Shown here: positions 1 through 5,941 of the stretch, piece by piece
Numbering within the stretch: position 1 is the first letter of the stretch
Layout of the letters: each line of letters opens with the position of its first letter
Assembly (NCBI GenBank): GCA_946480545.1
Contig: CAMLKY010000100.1
Span: 1-7,090 of the forward strand
Direction: 5' to 3'
Length of the DNA: 7,090 nucleotides
Source: an uncultured Acidobacteriota bacterium
GTDB taxonomy: Bacteria > Acidobacteriota > Blastocatellia > Pyrinomonadales > Pyrinomonadaceae
Made by a program: the position numbers and the translations under genes
Notes under the pieces: generated by a model
Database searches by the model: none
Told to the model about the DNA's origin: nothing
What the model saw: only the letters and a program-made list of their open reading frames with translations

Positions 1-1931
1 GGCTTTGTCGCGTACAACTGGAATCCCGACTCGAGCGCTTTCTGCTTGCTCTCGGCAGTCGTAAATGCGCTCAATGCGATCGCCGGCGTGGTTCCGCCTT
101 TCTCGACCGGCAGGCTCCGTATCCGGGCCAGAAGAGAATACCCATCCTCATCCGGCATCGCGAGGTCGGAAATGATCACGTCAGGAAGCTTTCCCCGCTC
201 GAGGACCTCCATCGCGGACTTGGCCGATTCCGCACCAACAACCTCACCACCCGATTGCTCGAGGAACAGCCCTAATACTTCGCGAGAATCCACGTCGTCC
301 TCGACTATCAGGATCCGCTTTCGTGAAAGCGGCCGTCGACCAGCGGCGGTCCCGAGACTATCGCCCGGTTCGGCCATCGCTTTCGAATCACTGAGCGGAA
401 GCGTCACCACGAACTCGGCTCCCTTCCCCAATCCGTCGCTCAGCGCCTGGATCGATCCGCCGTGTTTCGCGACCAGTATCTTAACAATGGAGAGTCCTAG
501 TCCGAGCCCCGTATTACTACGGGTGCGCCCGACCTCGCCTTGTGAAAACTGACGAAAGATATTCGGCAGGGCCTCGGGGCTGATCCCCTGGCCGGTGTCC
601 TTGACGTGAACTGCAACGGTTTCGGCCGTCGTACGGACATCGATCGAGACCTGTCCGCCATCGGGGGTGAACTTGATCGCGTTTGAAACGAGATTTGTCA
701 GCACCTGCTGGAGCCGGCCCGCATCTCCAAACACTACTACGTCACCGCAGTCAGCGGTCAACCTGAAATCAAGATTGTGCGTGTCAGCCGTCGGCTTCTG
801 CGCGTGGTAGACGGCGCGTACGATCTCGCAGAGATTCGTCGGGTGAAACTCCAGACGCAGCTTACCGGACGCAACGCGCGCCGAGTCAACAAGGTCGTTG
901 ATCAGCTTGGTCTGGAACCGGGCGCTACGCTCGATCGTTTCAAGCGCCTTGCGGCGCGTATCGTCATCGACGGTTTTTGTCAGCAGGATCTTTGACCATC
1001 CCAGGATCGCGTTGAGCGGCGAACGCAATTCGTGCGAGACAAAGGCGAGAAAGAAGTCCTTCGCCCGGTTTGCTTCGACGGCTTCATCGCGGGCACGCTT
1101 CTCTCTGTCATACACCTTGGCAAGCTCACTCGCGGCTAGCCGTTCTTCGGTAACGTTGCGAACGATCCCCATCATGCGGCTCGGCGGAGTGTCGGGACTA
1201 TCGCTTATAGACTTGCCTTCCGCAGATAGCCAGTCGATCGTTCCATCGGCGCGAATGACGCGGAATTCCTGCTCGTACTTTATGCTTTGGGCTTTAAGCC
1301 TCTCGAAAAGAGACTCGACGTAAGATCGATCCTCGGGATGTACGACGGTGAGGAATGATTCGAAAGTTACCGGCTCATATGTCGCCACACCGAGAAGTTC
1401 ATTACAACTCGGAGTCGAGTAGATACGCCCATCGTGGATATCCCAGAACCACAGGCCGATCCCCGCGTTTTCTGCGGCTCTGAGCAACTGCTGGTGACCG
1501 GCGTCCAATCCCGGTCCGGCCGAGACGTCCGGAAGCACCCTCGCACACACGAAGATACTGTGGTCGGGGAGCTTCTGAACGTGCAGCTCTACGGGTACAC
1601 GCTCCTCTGCACTGACACGAAAATCGACCAGGAGTTTTGAGTCGCTGCCTGCAGACGCATCATTGATCGCACGATCGACAAGCCGCGCGGTGTTCTCCGA
1701 CGATTGCCAGAAAACTATCTCCGAGAACGGTTGGCCGGTGAGTAGCTTGCTATTGGTATTCGTCCGTTCAAAGATACGGCCGGTGAGGAATCGGATACGC
1801 CCCTCGGGACCGAGGGTACCGAAAAAATCGAAAGCCTGCTCAAAGACGGACCGAGCTTTCTCATCGAAACCAGATGCTTCCGCGAGGGCCGCGGAACGCG
1901 TGGCCGAACTAACGTCATCCCCTGCTTGCAT
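1..1931 (-). CDS. Hybrid sensor histidine kinase (PAS-PAS-HisKA-HATPase-REC), C-terminus cut off
   Basis: Reading the minus strand from ATG at 1931 gives 643 uninterrupted codons to the window edge. Residues about 26-135 resemble a degenerate PAS domain. Residues about 150-265 form a PAS_3-type domain with a typical PAC ending (EFRVIRADGTIDWL, then GIVRNVTEE). HisKA follows with HELRSPLNAI and phospho-acceptor His300. HATPase_c has N-box Asn417, G1 DTGQG (445-449) and G2 GLGLGL (475-480). A receiver domain starts near 538 with acidic E544/D545/D546, phospho-Asp589, Ser621 and Lys643. The window ends just after that Lys; the next codon begins CC, fitting the usual Lys-Pro. There is no signal peptide or TM segment, so it should be cytoplasmic and sense an internal cue or a partner. 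The kinase would pass phosphate to its own REC and perhaps onward. No good Shine-Dalgarno precedes ATG 1931; an upstream in-frame TTG is possible but less likely. Signal and partner are unknown. Confidence 0.95.
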   Translation of the reverse strand, partial: MQAGDDVSSATRSAALAEASGFDEKARSVFEQAFDFFGTLGPEGRIRFLTGRIFERTNTNSKLLTGQPFSEIVFWQSSENTARLVDRAINDASAGSDSKLLVDFRVSAEERVPVELHVQKLPDHSIFVCARVLPDVSAGPGLDAGHQQLLRAAENAGIGLWFWDIHDGRIYSTPSCNELLGVATYEPVTFESFLTVVHPEDRSYVESLFERLKAQSIKYEQEFRVIRADGTIDWLSAEGKSISDSPDTPPSRMMGIVRNVTEERLAASELAKVYDREKRARDEAVEANRAKDFFLAFVSHELRSPLNAILGWSKILLTKTVDDDTRRKALETIERSARFQTKLINDLVDSARVASGKLRLEFHPTNLCEIVRAVYHAQKPTADTHNLDFRLTADCGDVVVFGDAGRLQQVLTNLVSNAIKFTPDGGQVSIDVRTTAETVAVHVKDTGQGISPEALPNIFRQFSQGEVGRTRSNTGLGLGLSIVKILVAKHGGSIQALSDGLGKGAEFVVTLPLSDSKAMAEPGDSLGTAAGRRPLSRKRILIVEDDVDSREVLGLFLEQSGGEVVGAESAKSAMEVLERGKLPDVIISDLAMPDEDGYSLLARIRSLPVEKGGTTPAIALSAFTTAESKQKALESGFQLYATK

Positions 1932-1970
1932 AAAATGAAGAGAAATCGACAAGTCCCGTAACGACCGGGC

Positions 1971-2012
1971 AAAAAATTGACCTCGTTAACGAATTTTAAC
2001 GAGGTCAATTTT
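1971..2012 (-). terminator. Intrinsic terminator of the DUF5670-like gene
   Basis: A perfect 17-bp inverted repeat (arms 1973-1989 and 1996-2012, 6-nt loop CGAATT) begins 28 nt past the stop of the 2041-2190 gene. On the minus strand the hairpin ends in six T residues (1971-1976), as in a rho-independent terminator. On the plus strand only four T residues follow. The stem is AT-rich apart from its GACCTCG core, so efficiency is uncertain. It separates the small gene from the hybrid kinase, which starts about 40 nt further on. Confidence 0.85.
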
Positions 2013-2040
2013 ACCAGAAACGTGTTGCCGGTTCGAAGGT

Positions 2041-2190
2041 CTAGACGGCACGACGTCCCGTCAAGAGACGGATCACGAATACGACGACCGCGACCAGAAG
2101 CAGCATGTGGAGAATACCGCCAAACGTTTGACCAGCCACGAGTCCCAAAAGCCATAAGACCAAAAGAATAACAATAATGGTTTCTAACAT
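2041..2190 (-). CDS. Small membrane protein, lmo0937/DUF5670 family-like (49 aa)
   Basis: Minus-strand ATG at 2190 to TAG at 2041-2043 encodes 49 residues beginning MLETIIVILLVLWLLGLVAG and ending RLLTGRRAV. Two hydrophobic spans (about 4-20 and 25-42) flank a short QTFGG turn, and the C-terminus is basic. The length, the opening ML-TIIVILLVLWLLGLV and the ending with GRR match what I recall of lmo0937 family proteins (DUF5670). These are tiny inner-membrane proteins of unknown biochemistry, often found among stress genes. A strong ribosome site AAGGAGG (2200-2206, minus) lies 9 nt before the ATG and fixes the start. A strong hairpin terminator follows. Its promoter should lie in the shared divergent region 2191-2562; the best candidate is a sigma-54-like site at 2258-2273. 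The family call is by pattern memory, the coding call is firm. Confidence 0.9.
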   Translation of the reverse strand: MLETIIVILLVLWLLGLVAGQTFGGILHMLLLVAVVVFVIRLLTGRRAV

Positions 2191-2257
2191 GTCTAAGTTC
2201 CTCCTTGTTTATTACATGCCGCATTTTTGAACTCTGCTGGCATCTGCTGCAGGATAT

Positions 2258-2273
2258 TTCAATTGCCATGCCA
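2258..2273 (-). promoter_or_regulatory. Possible degenerate sigma-54 promoter for the DUF5670-like gene
   Basis: The minus strand reads TGGCAT-GGCAA-TTGAA. The -24 half is good and spacing is right, but the -12 dinucleotide is GA instead of GC, which normally damages sigma-54 recognition. If used, transcription would start near 2247, giving a leader of about 57 nt. No convincing -35/-10 pair was seen nearer the gene, so this remains only the best available candidate. Confidence 0.3.
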
Positions 2274-2402
2274 GAATGCGGGTTCCACGCTAATCCTAGC
2301 TAAAACCGCCATTTCATCGCAGATGCGGACGAGTACCAAAATGGATTCAGTATCGAATAAGTACGAAATGAACGCCGAGGCGGATCTAGCGCGTAACATT
2401 AA

Positions 2403-2417
2403 TTCCGCTTTCGCGGG
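2403..2417. repeat. Short palindromic repeat, copy 1 (TTCCGCTTTCGCGGG)
   Basis: This 15-mer differs at one position from the copy at 2876-2890. Each copy can fold a small hairpin (CCGC/GCGG here). The two copies lie on either side of the 103-residue gene. It could be a short interspersed palindrome or coincidence; no T tract follows, so it is not a standard terminator. Confidence 0.4.
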
Positions 2418-2460
2418 CTGATCGAAAATCGTACAAGCTTTCTTCATTTCTTTTCCCGTT

Positions 2461-2482
2461 TTTCCTTGTAAGTGCGGAAATA
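2461..2482 (+). promoter_or_regulatory. Candidate activator box, copy 1
   Basis: TTTCCTTGTAAGTGC starts exactly 38 bp before the first T of the -24 element at 2499. The related sequence TTTCCTTATTACCGC lies exactly 38 bp before the -24 element of the 6078 gene. Over the first 22 positions 15 are identical, including a closing AATA. This copy also has TTTCC/GGAAA arms 10 bp apart (2461-2480). It may be an enhancer-protein or bending-protein site; function is inferred from position only. Confidence 0.4.
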
Positions 2483-2498
2483 ATGGGCAATAGGTGCA

Positions 2499-2515
2499 TG
2501 GCATGGTGATTGCCA
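2499..2515 (+). promoter_or_regulatory. Sigma-54 (-24/-12) promoter of the 2563 gene
   Basis: TGGCATGGTGATTGCCA matches the sigma-54 consensus TGGCAC-N5-TTGCW, with the invariant GG (2500-2501) and GC (2512-2513) separated by exactly 10 bp. Start of transcription would fall near 2525, leaving about 38 nt before GTG 2563. Sigma-54 promoters are silent without an AAA+ activator; one is encoded by the next gene. Confidence 0.75.
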
Positions 2516-2562
2516 AATTCTGTTCAGATTTCCCCAAATTTCTTATTTCGAAGGAGAGATTC

Positions 2563-2874
2563 GTGAACACCGCAACCGGAACAAAGCATGAAAAAGAGAG
2601 CTCGGAGGACCGTGCCCTTCGCCGTAAAGGCCTATGCCTCGTTCCATCGCCAAATGGGAACGGCGATCGAACCCCGTTTCGGATCTCAGTCTCGGACAAT
2701 CTGCTTGGGCCGGAACAATTTCAGGAGAGCTTACCGCCGAAGCCTGTGGAGCCACGTCCCGAAACCTTGGTGAAAAACTCAAAGGCCGGTGAGTCTACGA
2801 TCACGGGATTGCTCCTTGCCGCTTCAGTCGCCGGTGGCATTATCGGCTATCTCCTCGGCCGGAAAGAACGATAG
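2563..2874 (+). CDS. Small protein with C-terminal membrane anchor (103 aa)
   Basis: The chosen start is GTG 2563, because AAGGAG (2551-2556) lies 6 nt before it. An in-frame ATG at 2494 lies at the upstream edge of the sigma-54 promoter, ahead of the expected transcript start near 2525, and lacks a ribosome site. Residues 1-78 are polar, with charged stretches (KHEKESSEDRALRRKG) and a Pro-rich segment (PPKPVEPRPETL). Residues about 79-98 form one hydrophobic span rich in small residues (SVAGGIIGYLLG), and the protein ends GRKER. The shape, a soluble N-terminal part with a Gly-rich C-terminal anchor followed by basic residues, recalls ElaB/YqjD (DUF883)-type tail-anchored proteins, but the N-terminal part is not recognisably that family. 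Function is unknown. Transcription probably starts at the sigma-54 site 2499-2515. The activator gene begins 108 bp after the stop. Confidence 0.8.
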   Translation: MNTATGTKHEKESSEDRALRRKGLCLVPSPNGNGDRTPFRISVSDNLLGPEQFQESLPPKPVEPRPETLVKNSKAGESTITGLLLAASVAGGIIGYLLGRKER

Positions 2875-2895
2875 ATTCCGCATTCGCGGGAATCT
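2873..2895. repeat. Short palindromic repeat, copy 2, in an imperfect hairpin
   Basis: TTCCGCATTCGCGGG (2876-2890) repeats the 2403-2417 copy with one mismatch. Here flanking bases extend it into AGATTCC-GC/GCGGGAATCT, about 9 bp with a single-base bulge and a 4-nt loop. It overlaps the stop codon of the 2563 gene. No T tract follows, so it may attenuate or stabilise the transcript end but is not a standard intrinsic terminator. Confidence 0.45.
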
Positions 2896-2930
2896 CGGAA
2901 CTCAATAACAGCCGTAAGCGTGCGTGATTT

Positions 2931-2946
2931 TGGTACACTATCAGCA
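2931..2946 (+). promoter_or_regulatory. Weak sigma-54-like promoter (or extended -10) of the activator gene
   Basis: TGGTACACTATCAGCA keeps the invariant GG-N10-GC (2932-2933 and 2944-2945), with 5 of 6 matches to TGGCAC but a poor -12 half (CAGCA). A start near 2957 would leave about 26 nt before ATG 2983. The same bases read as an extended -10, TGG-TACACT, though no -35 is visible upstream. Either reading fits; the sigma-54 one would mean self-activation. Confidence 0.35.
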
Positions 2947-2982
2947 TACAAGGATACTTACTCAATCTAGGACAGAAACATT

Positions 2983-4494
2983 ATGCCTAACAGTGCATTG
3001 GTAATTGACGACGACAAGGTCACACTTGAACTCCTAACTTTTCAGCTCGAGTCGGAAGGCTTTCAGGTAACCACGGCTGAAAGTGGGAACGAGGGTCTTG
3101 AGCTCATCAAGCAGAATGACTTTGACGTGATTCTCACCGACCTCCATTTGCCGGACGTAAGCGGCATCGGTCTCGTTAAGAGCTCGAAAGAGATCGCGCC
3201 GCAGACCGAGATAATCATGATCACCGGCGATGGTTCGAATGACCGCGCGATCGAGGCGACGAAAGCCGGCGCGTTTTGGTACCTCGAGAAGCCGCTCGAC
3301 TTTGATGAGCTGTTCGAACTCATCGGAAAGGCCGTCGAGCGAAAACGCCAGGCGGCCGAGATCAAGGAGTTGCGTGGCCGGTTGTCGAGCAAGACCTCGT
3401 ACGAGGGAGTCATCGGCGGCGCGCGCTCGATGCAGAACATCTACGAGATCATTGAGAACGTCGCCGATTCCGAAGCGAACATACTTATCCTCGGCGAATC
3501 GGGGACCGGTAAAGAGGTAATCGCGAATGCGATCCACTACAAGAGCCGCCGTGCAAACAAACCGTTCGTGAAGGTGAATTGCTCGGCACTCCCAAAAGAT
3601 CTGATCGAATCGCAACTCTTTGGACACATCAAGGGCTCGTTCACGGGCGCTAACTCGGACAAGGTCGGGTTCATTGGTCAGGCTCACGGCGGCAGTCTGC
3701 TGCTGGATGAGATTGGCGAGATGCCTGCTGATCTTCAACCGAAACTCCTGCGTGTTCTTCAGGAGAAGGTCTACTACCGAGTAGGAAGCGACAAGCCTCA
3801 GGAAGCGGACTTTCGGCTTATCTGCTCGACGAATCGGGATCCGTTCGAGTCTATCAAGGACGGAAATCTGCGTGAGGATCTTTACTACCGCATCAACACC
3901 ATCGAGATCACGATACCTCCGCTTCGCGAGCGCATGGAGGACGTTCCGATGCTTGCAGAGCACTTCCTGCAGATATATGCCGAGAAGTACAAGAAGCCGA
4001 ACGCGCAGTTTAGCCAGAACGCATACAACCAGATGCTCAACTATAACTGGCGCGGAAATGTGCGCGAGCTTGAGCATGCGATCGAGCGTGCGGTACTACT
4101 AAGCCGCAACGGACGAATCGAAAGTATGGACATCACGCAGGCGAACGGATCGGCGGTCAGCGGTGAGCTTCCGACGATGCATTTCGCTGCAGCGGCGGTC
4201 GCCGGCGGAGATGGCGGCGCGGTCTTCCAGCCGATCTCACCGATGGCATCGATGATGGATCTTGAGGGAGACGCGCTCTTTGAGGAGATCGGTAAGTTCA
4301 TCGTCGACCGGTTGCAGGAGCCGAGTGAGGGATCGGAACAGAATGACGTTTTTGATGACATCGAAAGCGGCGTCGTTCTGGCAGCACTGAAGCGGACTCG
4401 GGGAAACAAGCAGGCGGCTGCGAATCTGCTCGGGCTCTATCGACCGCGGCTCTACGGAATGATCAAACGTCACAATCTGGAAGAGCGGATCTAG
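2983..4494 (+). CDS. NtrC-family sigma-54-dependent response regulator (REC-AAA+-Fis HTH)
   Basis: This 503-residue protein has the full NtrC layout. The receiver (about 4-120) has acidic D9-D11, phospho-Asp53, Thr81 and Lys103-Pro104. The AAA+ domain (about 141-375) has Walker A GESGTGKE (171-178), a sigma-54 contact loop GSFTGA (218-223, Ser in place of the usual Ala), Walker B LLLDE (239-243), sensor I CSTNRD (281-286), arginine-finger region LREDLYYR (296-303) and sensor II NWRGNVRELE (355-364). After an Ala/Gly-rich linker of some 80 residues comes a Fis-type helix-turn-helix (about 460-500, RGNKQAAANLLGLYRPRLY). It should bind upstream sites as an oligomer and use ATP to open sigma-54 promoters once phosphorylated. 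AGGAC (2969-2973) lies 9 nt before ATG 2983. Sigma-54-type promoters on both sides make local targets likely. The cognate kinase is not fixed by the sequence; the membrane kinase at 4844 is the nearest candidate. Confidence 0.97.
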   Translation: MPNSALVIDDDKVTLELLTFQLESEGFQVTTAESGNEGLELIKQNDFDVILTDLHLPDVSGIGLVKSSKEIAPQTEIIMITGDGSNDRAIEATKAGAFWYLEKPLDFDELFELIGKAVERKRQAAEIKELRGRLSSKTSYEGVIGGARSMQNIYEIIENVADSEANILILGESGTGKEVIANAIHYKSRRANKPFVKVNCSALPKDLIESQLFGHIKGSFTGANSDKVGFIGQAHGGSLLLDEIGEMPADLQPKLLRVLQEKVYYRVGSDKPQEADFRLICSTNRDPFESIKDGNLREDLYYRINTIEITIPPLRERMEDVPMLAEHFLQIYAEKYKKPNAQFSQNAYNQMLNYNWRGNVRELEHAIERAVLLSRNGRIESMDITQANGSAVSGELPTMHFAAAAVAGGDGGAVFQPISPMASMMDLEGDALFEEIGKFIVDRLQEPSEGSEQNDVFDDIESGVVLAALKRTRGNKQAAANLLGLYRPRLYGMIKRHNLEERI

Positions 4495-4509
4495 GGAGCT
4501 AACATTATC

Positions 4510-4549
4510 AAAAAAAGAAGGCGTGGAAACCGTTTGTTTCCACGCCTTC
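4510..4549 (-). terminator. Intrinsic terminator of the 51-aa gene, shared convergent hairpin
   Basis: A perfect 14-bp GC-rich stem (arms 4517-4530 and 4536-4549, loop CGTTT) is followed on the minus strand by seven T residues (4510-4516). This is a strong rho-independent terminator for the gene ending at 4568. The hairpin also lies 22 nt past the stop of the activator gene, but on the plus strand the tail is CGATCGTTTG, so stopping in that direction should be weaker. Confidence 0.9.
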
Positions 4550-4567
4550 GATCGTTTGATAGCTTAT

Positions 4568-4723
4568 CTATCTAGCCGGGGTTGATACCTCGACGTCGAT
4601 CTGCTGTTTCTTCGTTCCTCCCAGGAACCCGCTGTAGTAGAGCGCCCCCGCGATCAACGCCACGATAATGATCAATGTTACTGCCCAGATCAGATTGCTG
4701 CCCGTGCTATTATCTTCGTCCAT
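4568..4723 (-). CDS. Small single-span membrane protein (51 aa)
   Basis: Minus-strand ATG at 4723 to TAG at 4568-4570 encodes 51 residues. Residues 1-10 are acidic and polar (MDEDNSTGSN), about 11-31 form one hydrophobic helix (LIWAVTLIIIVALIAGALYY), and the rest is a short GGTKKQQ linker ending IDVEVSTPAR. A GGGGG run (4733-4737 plus strand, read as C there) 9 nt before the ATG can act as the ribosome site. A near-perfect sigma-54 promoter lies upstream and a strong terminator downstream, so this is a self-contained transcription unit facing the activator gene. I do not recognise a named family. The IDVEV tail looks like a short beta-strand that could contact a partner; that is a guess. Confidence 0.85.
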   Translation of the reverse strand: MDEDNSTGSNLIWAVTLIIIVALIAGALYYSGFLGGTKKQQIDVEVSTPAR

Positions 4724-4772
4724 TTTCTATAACCCCCGTTTGATATAAAGAACTTACAACGAAATCGAAAAC

Positions 4773-4788
4773 TGCAAATGCAGTGCCA
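4773..4788 (-). promoter_or_regulatory. Sigma-54 (-24/-12) promoter of the 51-aa gene
   Basis: The minus strand reads TGGCAC-TGCAT-TTGCA, a full match to TGGCAC-N5-TTGCW, with GG (4787-4786) and GC (4775-4774) exactly 10 bp apart. Transcription should start near 4762, with a leader of about 39 nt to ATG 4723. The site covers the ATG at 4778 on the other strand, which argues against that ATG being the true kinase start. Confidence 0.8.
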
Positions 4789-4824
4789 CCCAACGGGATG
4801 TAGCAATTTCATCCAAGTTATTGA

Positions 4825-4840
4825 GGGCACAATCGTTGCG
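4825..4840 (+). promoter_or_regulatory. Probable sigma-54 promoter of the membrane kinase gene
   Basis: GGGCAC-AATCG-TTGCG keeps GG-N10-GC (4826-4827 and 4838-4839) and matches the consensus except at the first and last positions. Transcription would start near 4851. It lies back to back with the minus-strand site at 4773-4788, so one activator complex could serve both. If real, the kinase must begin at ATG 4883 or 4928 and not at 4844. Confidence 0.5.
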
Positions 4841-4843
4841 TCT

Positions 4844-5905
4844 ATGAAAACGACAGCGATTAATAGATCTGCCCGTAGCAAAATGGTGCGCCCAGACGAA
4901 ACATCTTCCCTCGAAACAACGGCCGGCATGTTCAACTACTCGTACGTTGTGCTCACGATCCTTCTGCTTCTAACCGCCGGCGCGACGCTCGTGTATTACC
5001 AGAACGCGGACATCTTTGCCGACGAGTCGGGCGCACGATGGACGCCGGTCGTATGTCTTATCGGGCTATGCGTCTCGCTTGTGATCTTCGGAATGACGTA
5101 TCGCGAAGCCACCGCTCGGATCGCACTACAGCGGAAGACGATGGATCTGATCGAGGCGCAAAAGCAGAACAAAGAGCTGCTCGAGATCGAGCAGGAGCTT
5201 CGCCTCACGGCCGAGCGTGCTAACTCAGCCAGAGACGAATTCCTCGCGGTGGTATCACACGAGCTGAAAACTCCACTCAACGCGATCGCGGGATGGACGC
5301 GAATTTTGAAGACGCCGGGTGTTTCTGATGAAACGAGAGAGACGGCAATCGAGAAGATCGACAAGAACCTGCGCATTCAAGCCGCGATCGTTGAAGAGCT
5401 TCTCAACTTCTCCGACCTGATGTCGTGCGGAGGCAAGATCTCCAAGCGGCCGGTCGTTATGCGAGAGATCTTTGAAGAGGCTGTGTCGTCCGTGAATGTC
5501 GCTGCATTCCAGAAAGGCGTCACACTGGCGACCGACTACACGCTCGACGGCGAGCGTGTGATGGCCGACCCCGAACGGCTTCGCATCGCTCTCGTCAATA
5601 TCCTGACGAACGCGGTGAAATTTACACCGCCCGGCGGCAGTATTCAGGCGGCGGCCTACTTATCCGATGGCTGCGTGAACTGTGTGATCGCAGATACTGG
5701 ACCTGGCATTTCGCCGGAGTTCCTGCCGTACGTGTTTGAGCAATATAAGCAGTCCGAACGATTTGAGACTCGACATCATGGTGGCTTGGGACTCGGCCTG
5801 ACGATCGCGGAGCATGTCGTTCGGCTTCATGGTGGCTCAATAAAAGCCGAGAGCCCGGGCATCGGGTGCGGCGCAACGTTTACGATATGTATTCCGACTA
5901 GTTAG
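4844..5905 (+). CDS. Membrane-bound sensor histidine kinase (2 TM, HisKA-HATPase)
   Basis: The frame is open from ATG 4778 (375 residues); residue numbers here count from that ATG. Two TM helices (about 52-75 and 89-108) enclose a short external loop of about 13 residues (NADIFADESGARW). A coiled-coil-like stretch (about 110-150) leads to HisKA with HELKTPLNAI and His161. HATPase_c has N-box Asn278, G1 DTGPG (306-310) and G2 GLGLGL (336-341). No PAS, HAMP or receiver domain is present, so sensing must use the membrane segment, the tiny loop or a partner. It probably phosphorylates the NtrC-type regulator encoded upstream; that pairing is inferred from proximity. The start is uncertain: no ATG (4778, 4844, 4883, 4928) has a good ribosome site. 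4778 lies inside a minus-strand sigma-54 promoter. 4844 is a compromise; the plus sigma-54 site would favour 4883 or 4928. The kinase core resembles that of the hybrid kinase at 1-1931. Confidence 0.92.
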   Translation: MKTTAINRSARSKMVRPDETSSLETTAGMFNYSYVVLTILLLLTAGATLVYYQNADIFADESGARWTPVVCLIGLCVSLVIFGMTYREATARIALQRKTMDLIEAQKQNKELLEIEQELRLTAERANSARDEFLAVVSHELKTPLNAIAGWTRILKTPGVSDETRETAIEKIDKNLRIQAAIVEELLNFSDLMSCGGKISKRPVVMREIFEEAVSSVNVAAFQKGVTLATDYTLDGERVMADPERLRIALVNILTNAVKFTPPGGSIQAAAYLSDGCVNCVIADTGPGISPEFLPYVFEQYKQSERFETRHHGGLGLGLTIAEHVVRLHGGSIKAESPGIGCGATFTICIPTS

Positions 5906-5941
5906 AACCCGCGCATCGATTCGTTACAAAGACCGCCCAAA

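Larger units (their letters stand above)
2191..2498. other. Divergent intergenic region, no convincing gene
   Basis: The 372 bp between the divergent small genes (2190 minus, 2563 plus) are unusually long for this compact window. The stretch holds the ribosome site of the minus gene (2200-2206), a weak sigma-54-like site (2258-2273), a short hairpin repeat (2403-2417) and a TTTCCTT box (2461-2467). Open frames crossing it (for example plus 2227-2421) lack ribosome sites and recognisable protein character. It most likely works as an activator-binding control region for both genes; a small RNA cannot be excluded. Confidence 0.5.

Noticed and set aside
46..552. 168-codon plus-strand frame at the left edge
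   Set aside because: It is antisense to the HATPase and receiver domains of the hybrid kinase and is a low-complexity Ser/Arg/Pro translation.
2238..2252. TGGCATCTGCTGCAG as another plus-strand sigma-54 site
   Set aside because: GG and GC are 8 bp apart instead of 10, a spacing sigma-54 does not tolerate well.
1715..2269. 184-codon minus-strand frame overlapping the hybrid kinase start and the DUF5670-like gene
   Set aside because: It runs in a different frame through two well-supported genes and a terminator hairpin, and has no ribosome site or protein character.
2227..2421. 64-codon plus-strand frame in the divergent region
   Set aside because: No ribosome site, no promoter aimed at it and no recognisable protein features, though a small peptide cannot be fully excluded.
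2259..2699. 146-codon minus-strand frame across the divergent region and the 103-aa gene
   Set aside because: No ribosome site or domain; it crosses a sigma-54 promoter and opposes a gene with a clear AAGGAG start.
3034..4077. Long antisense open frame of 347 codons on the minus strand within the activator gene
   Set aside because: It lies wholly opposite a protein with intact REC, AAA+ and HTH motifs; its translation has no recognisable domain and no ribosome site. It is a shadow of biased codon use.
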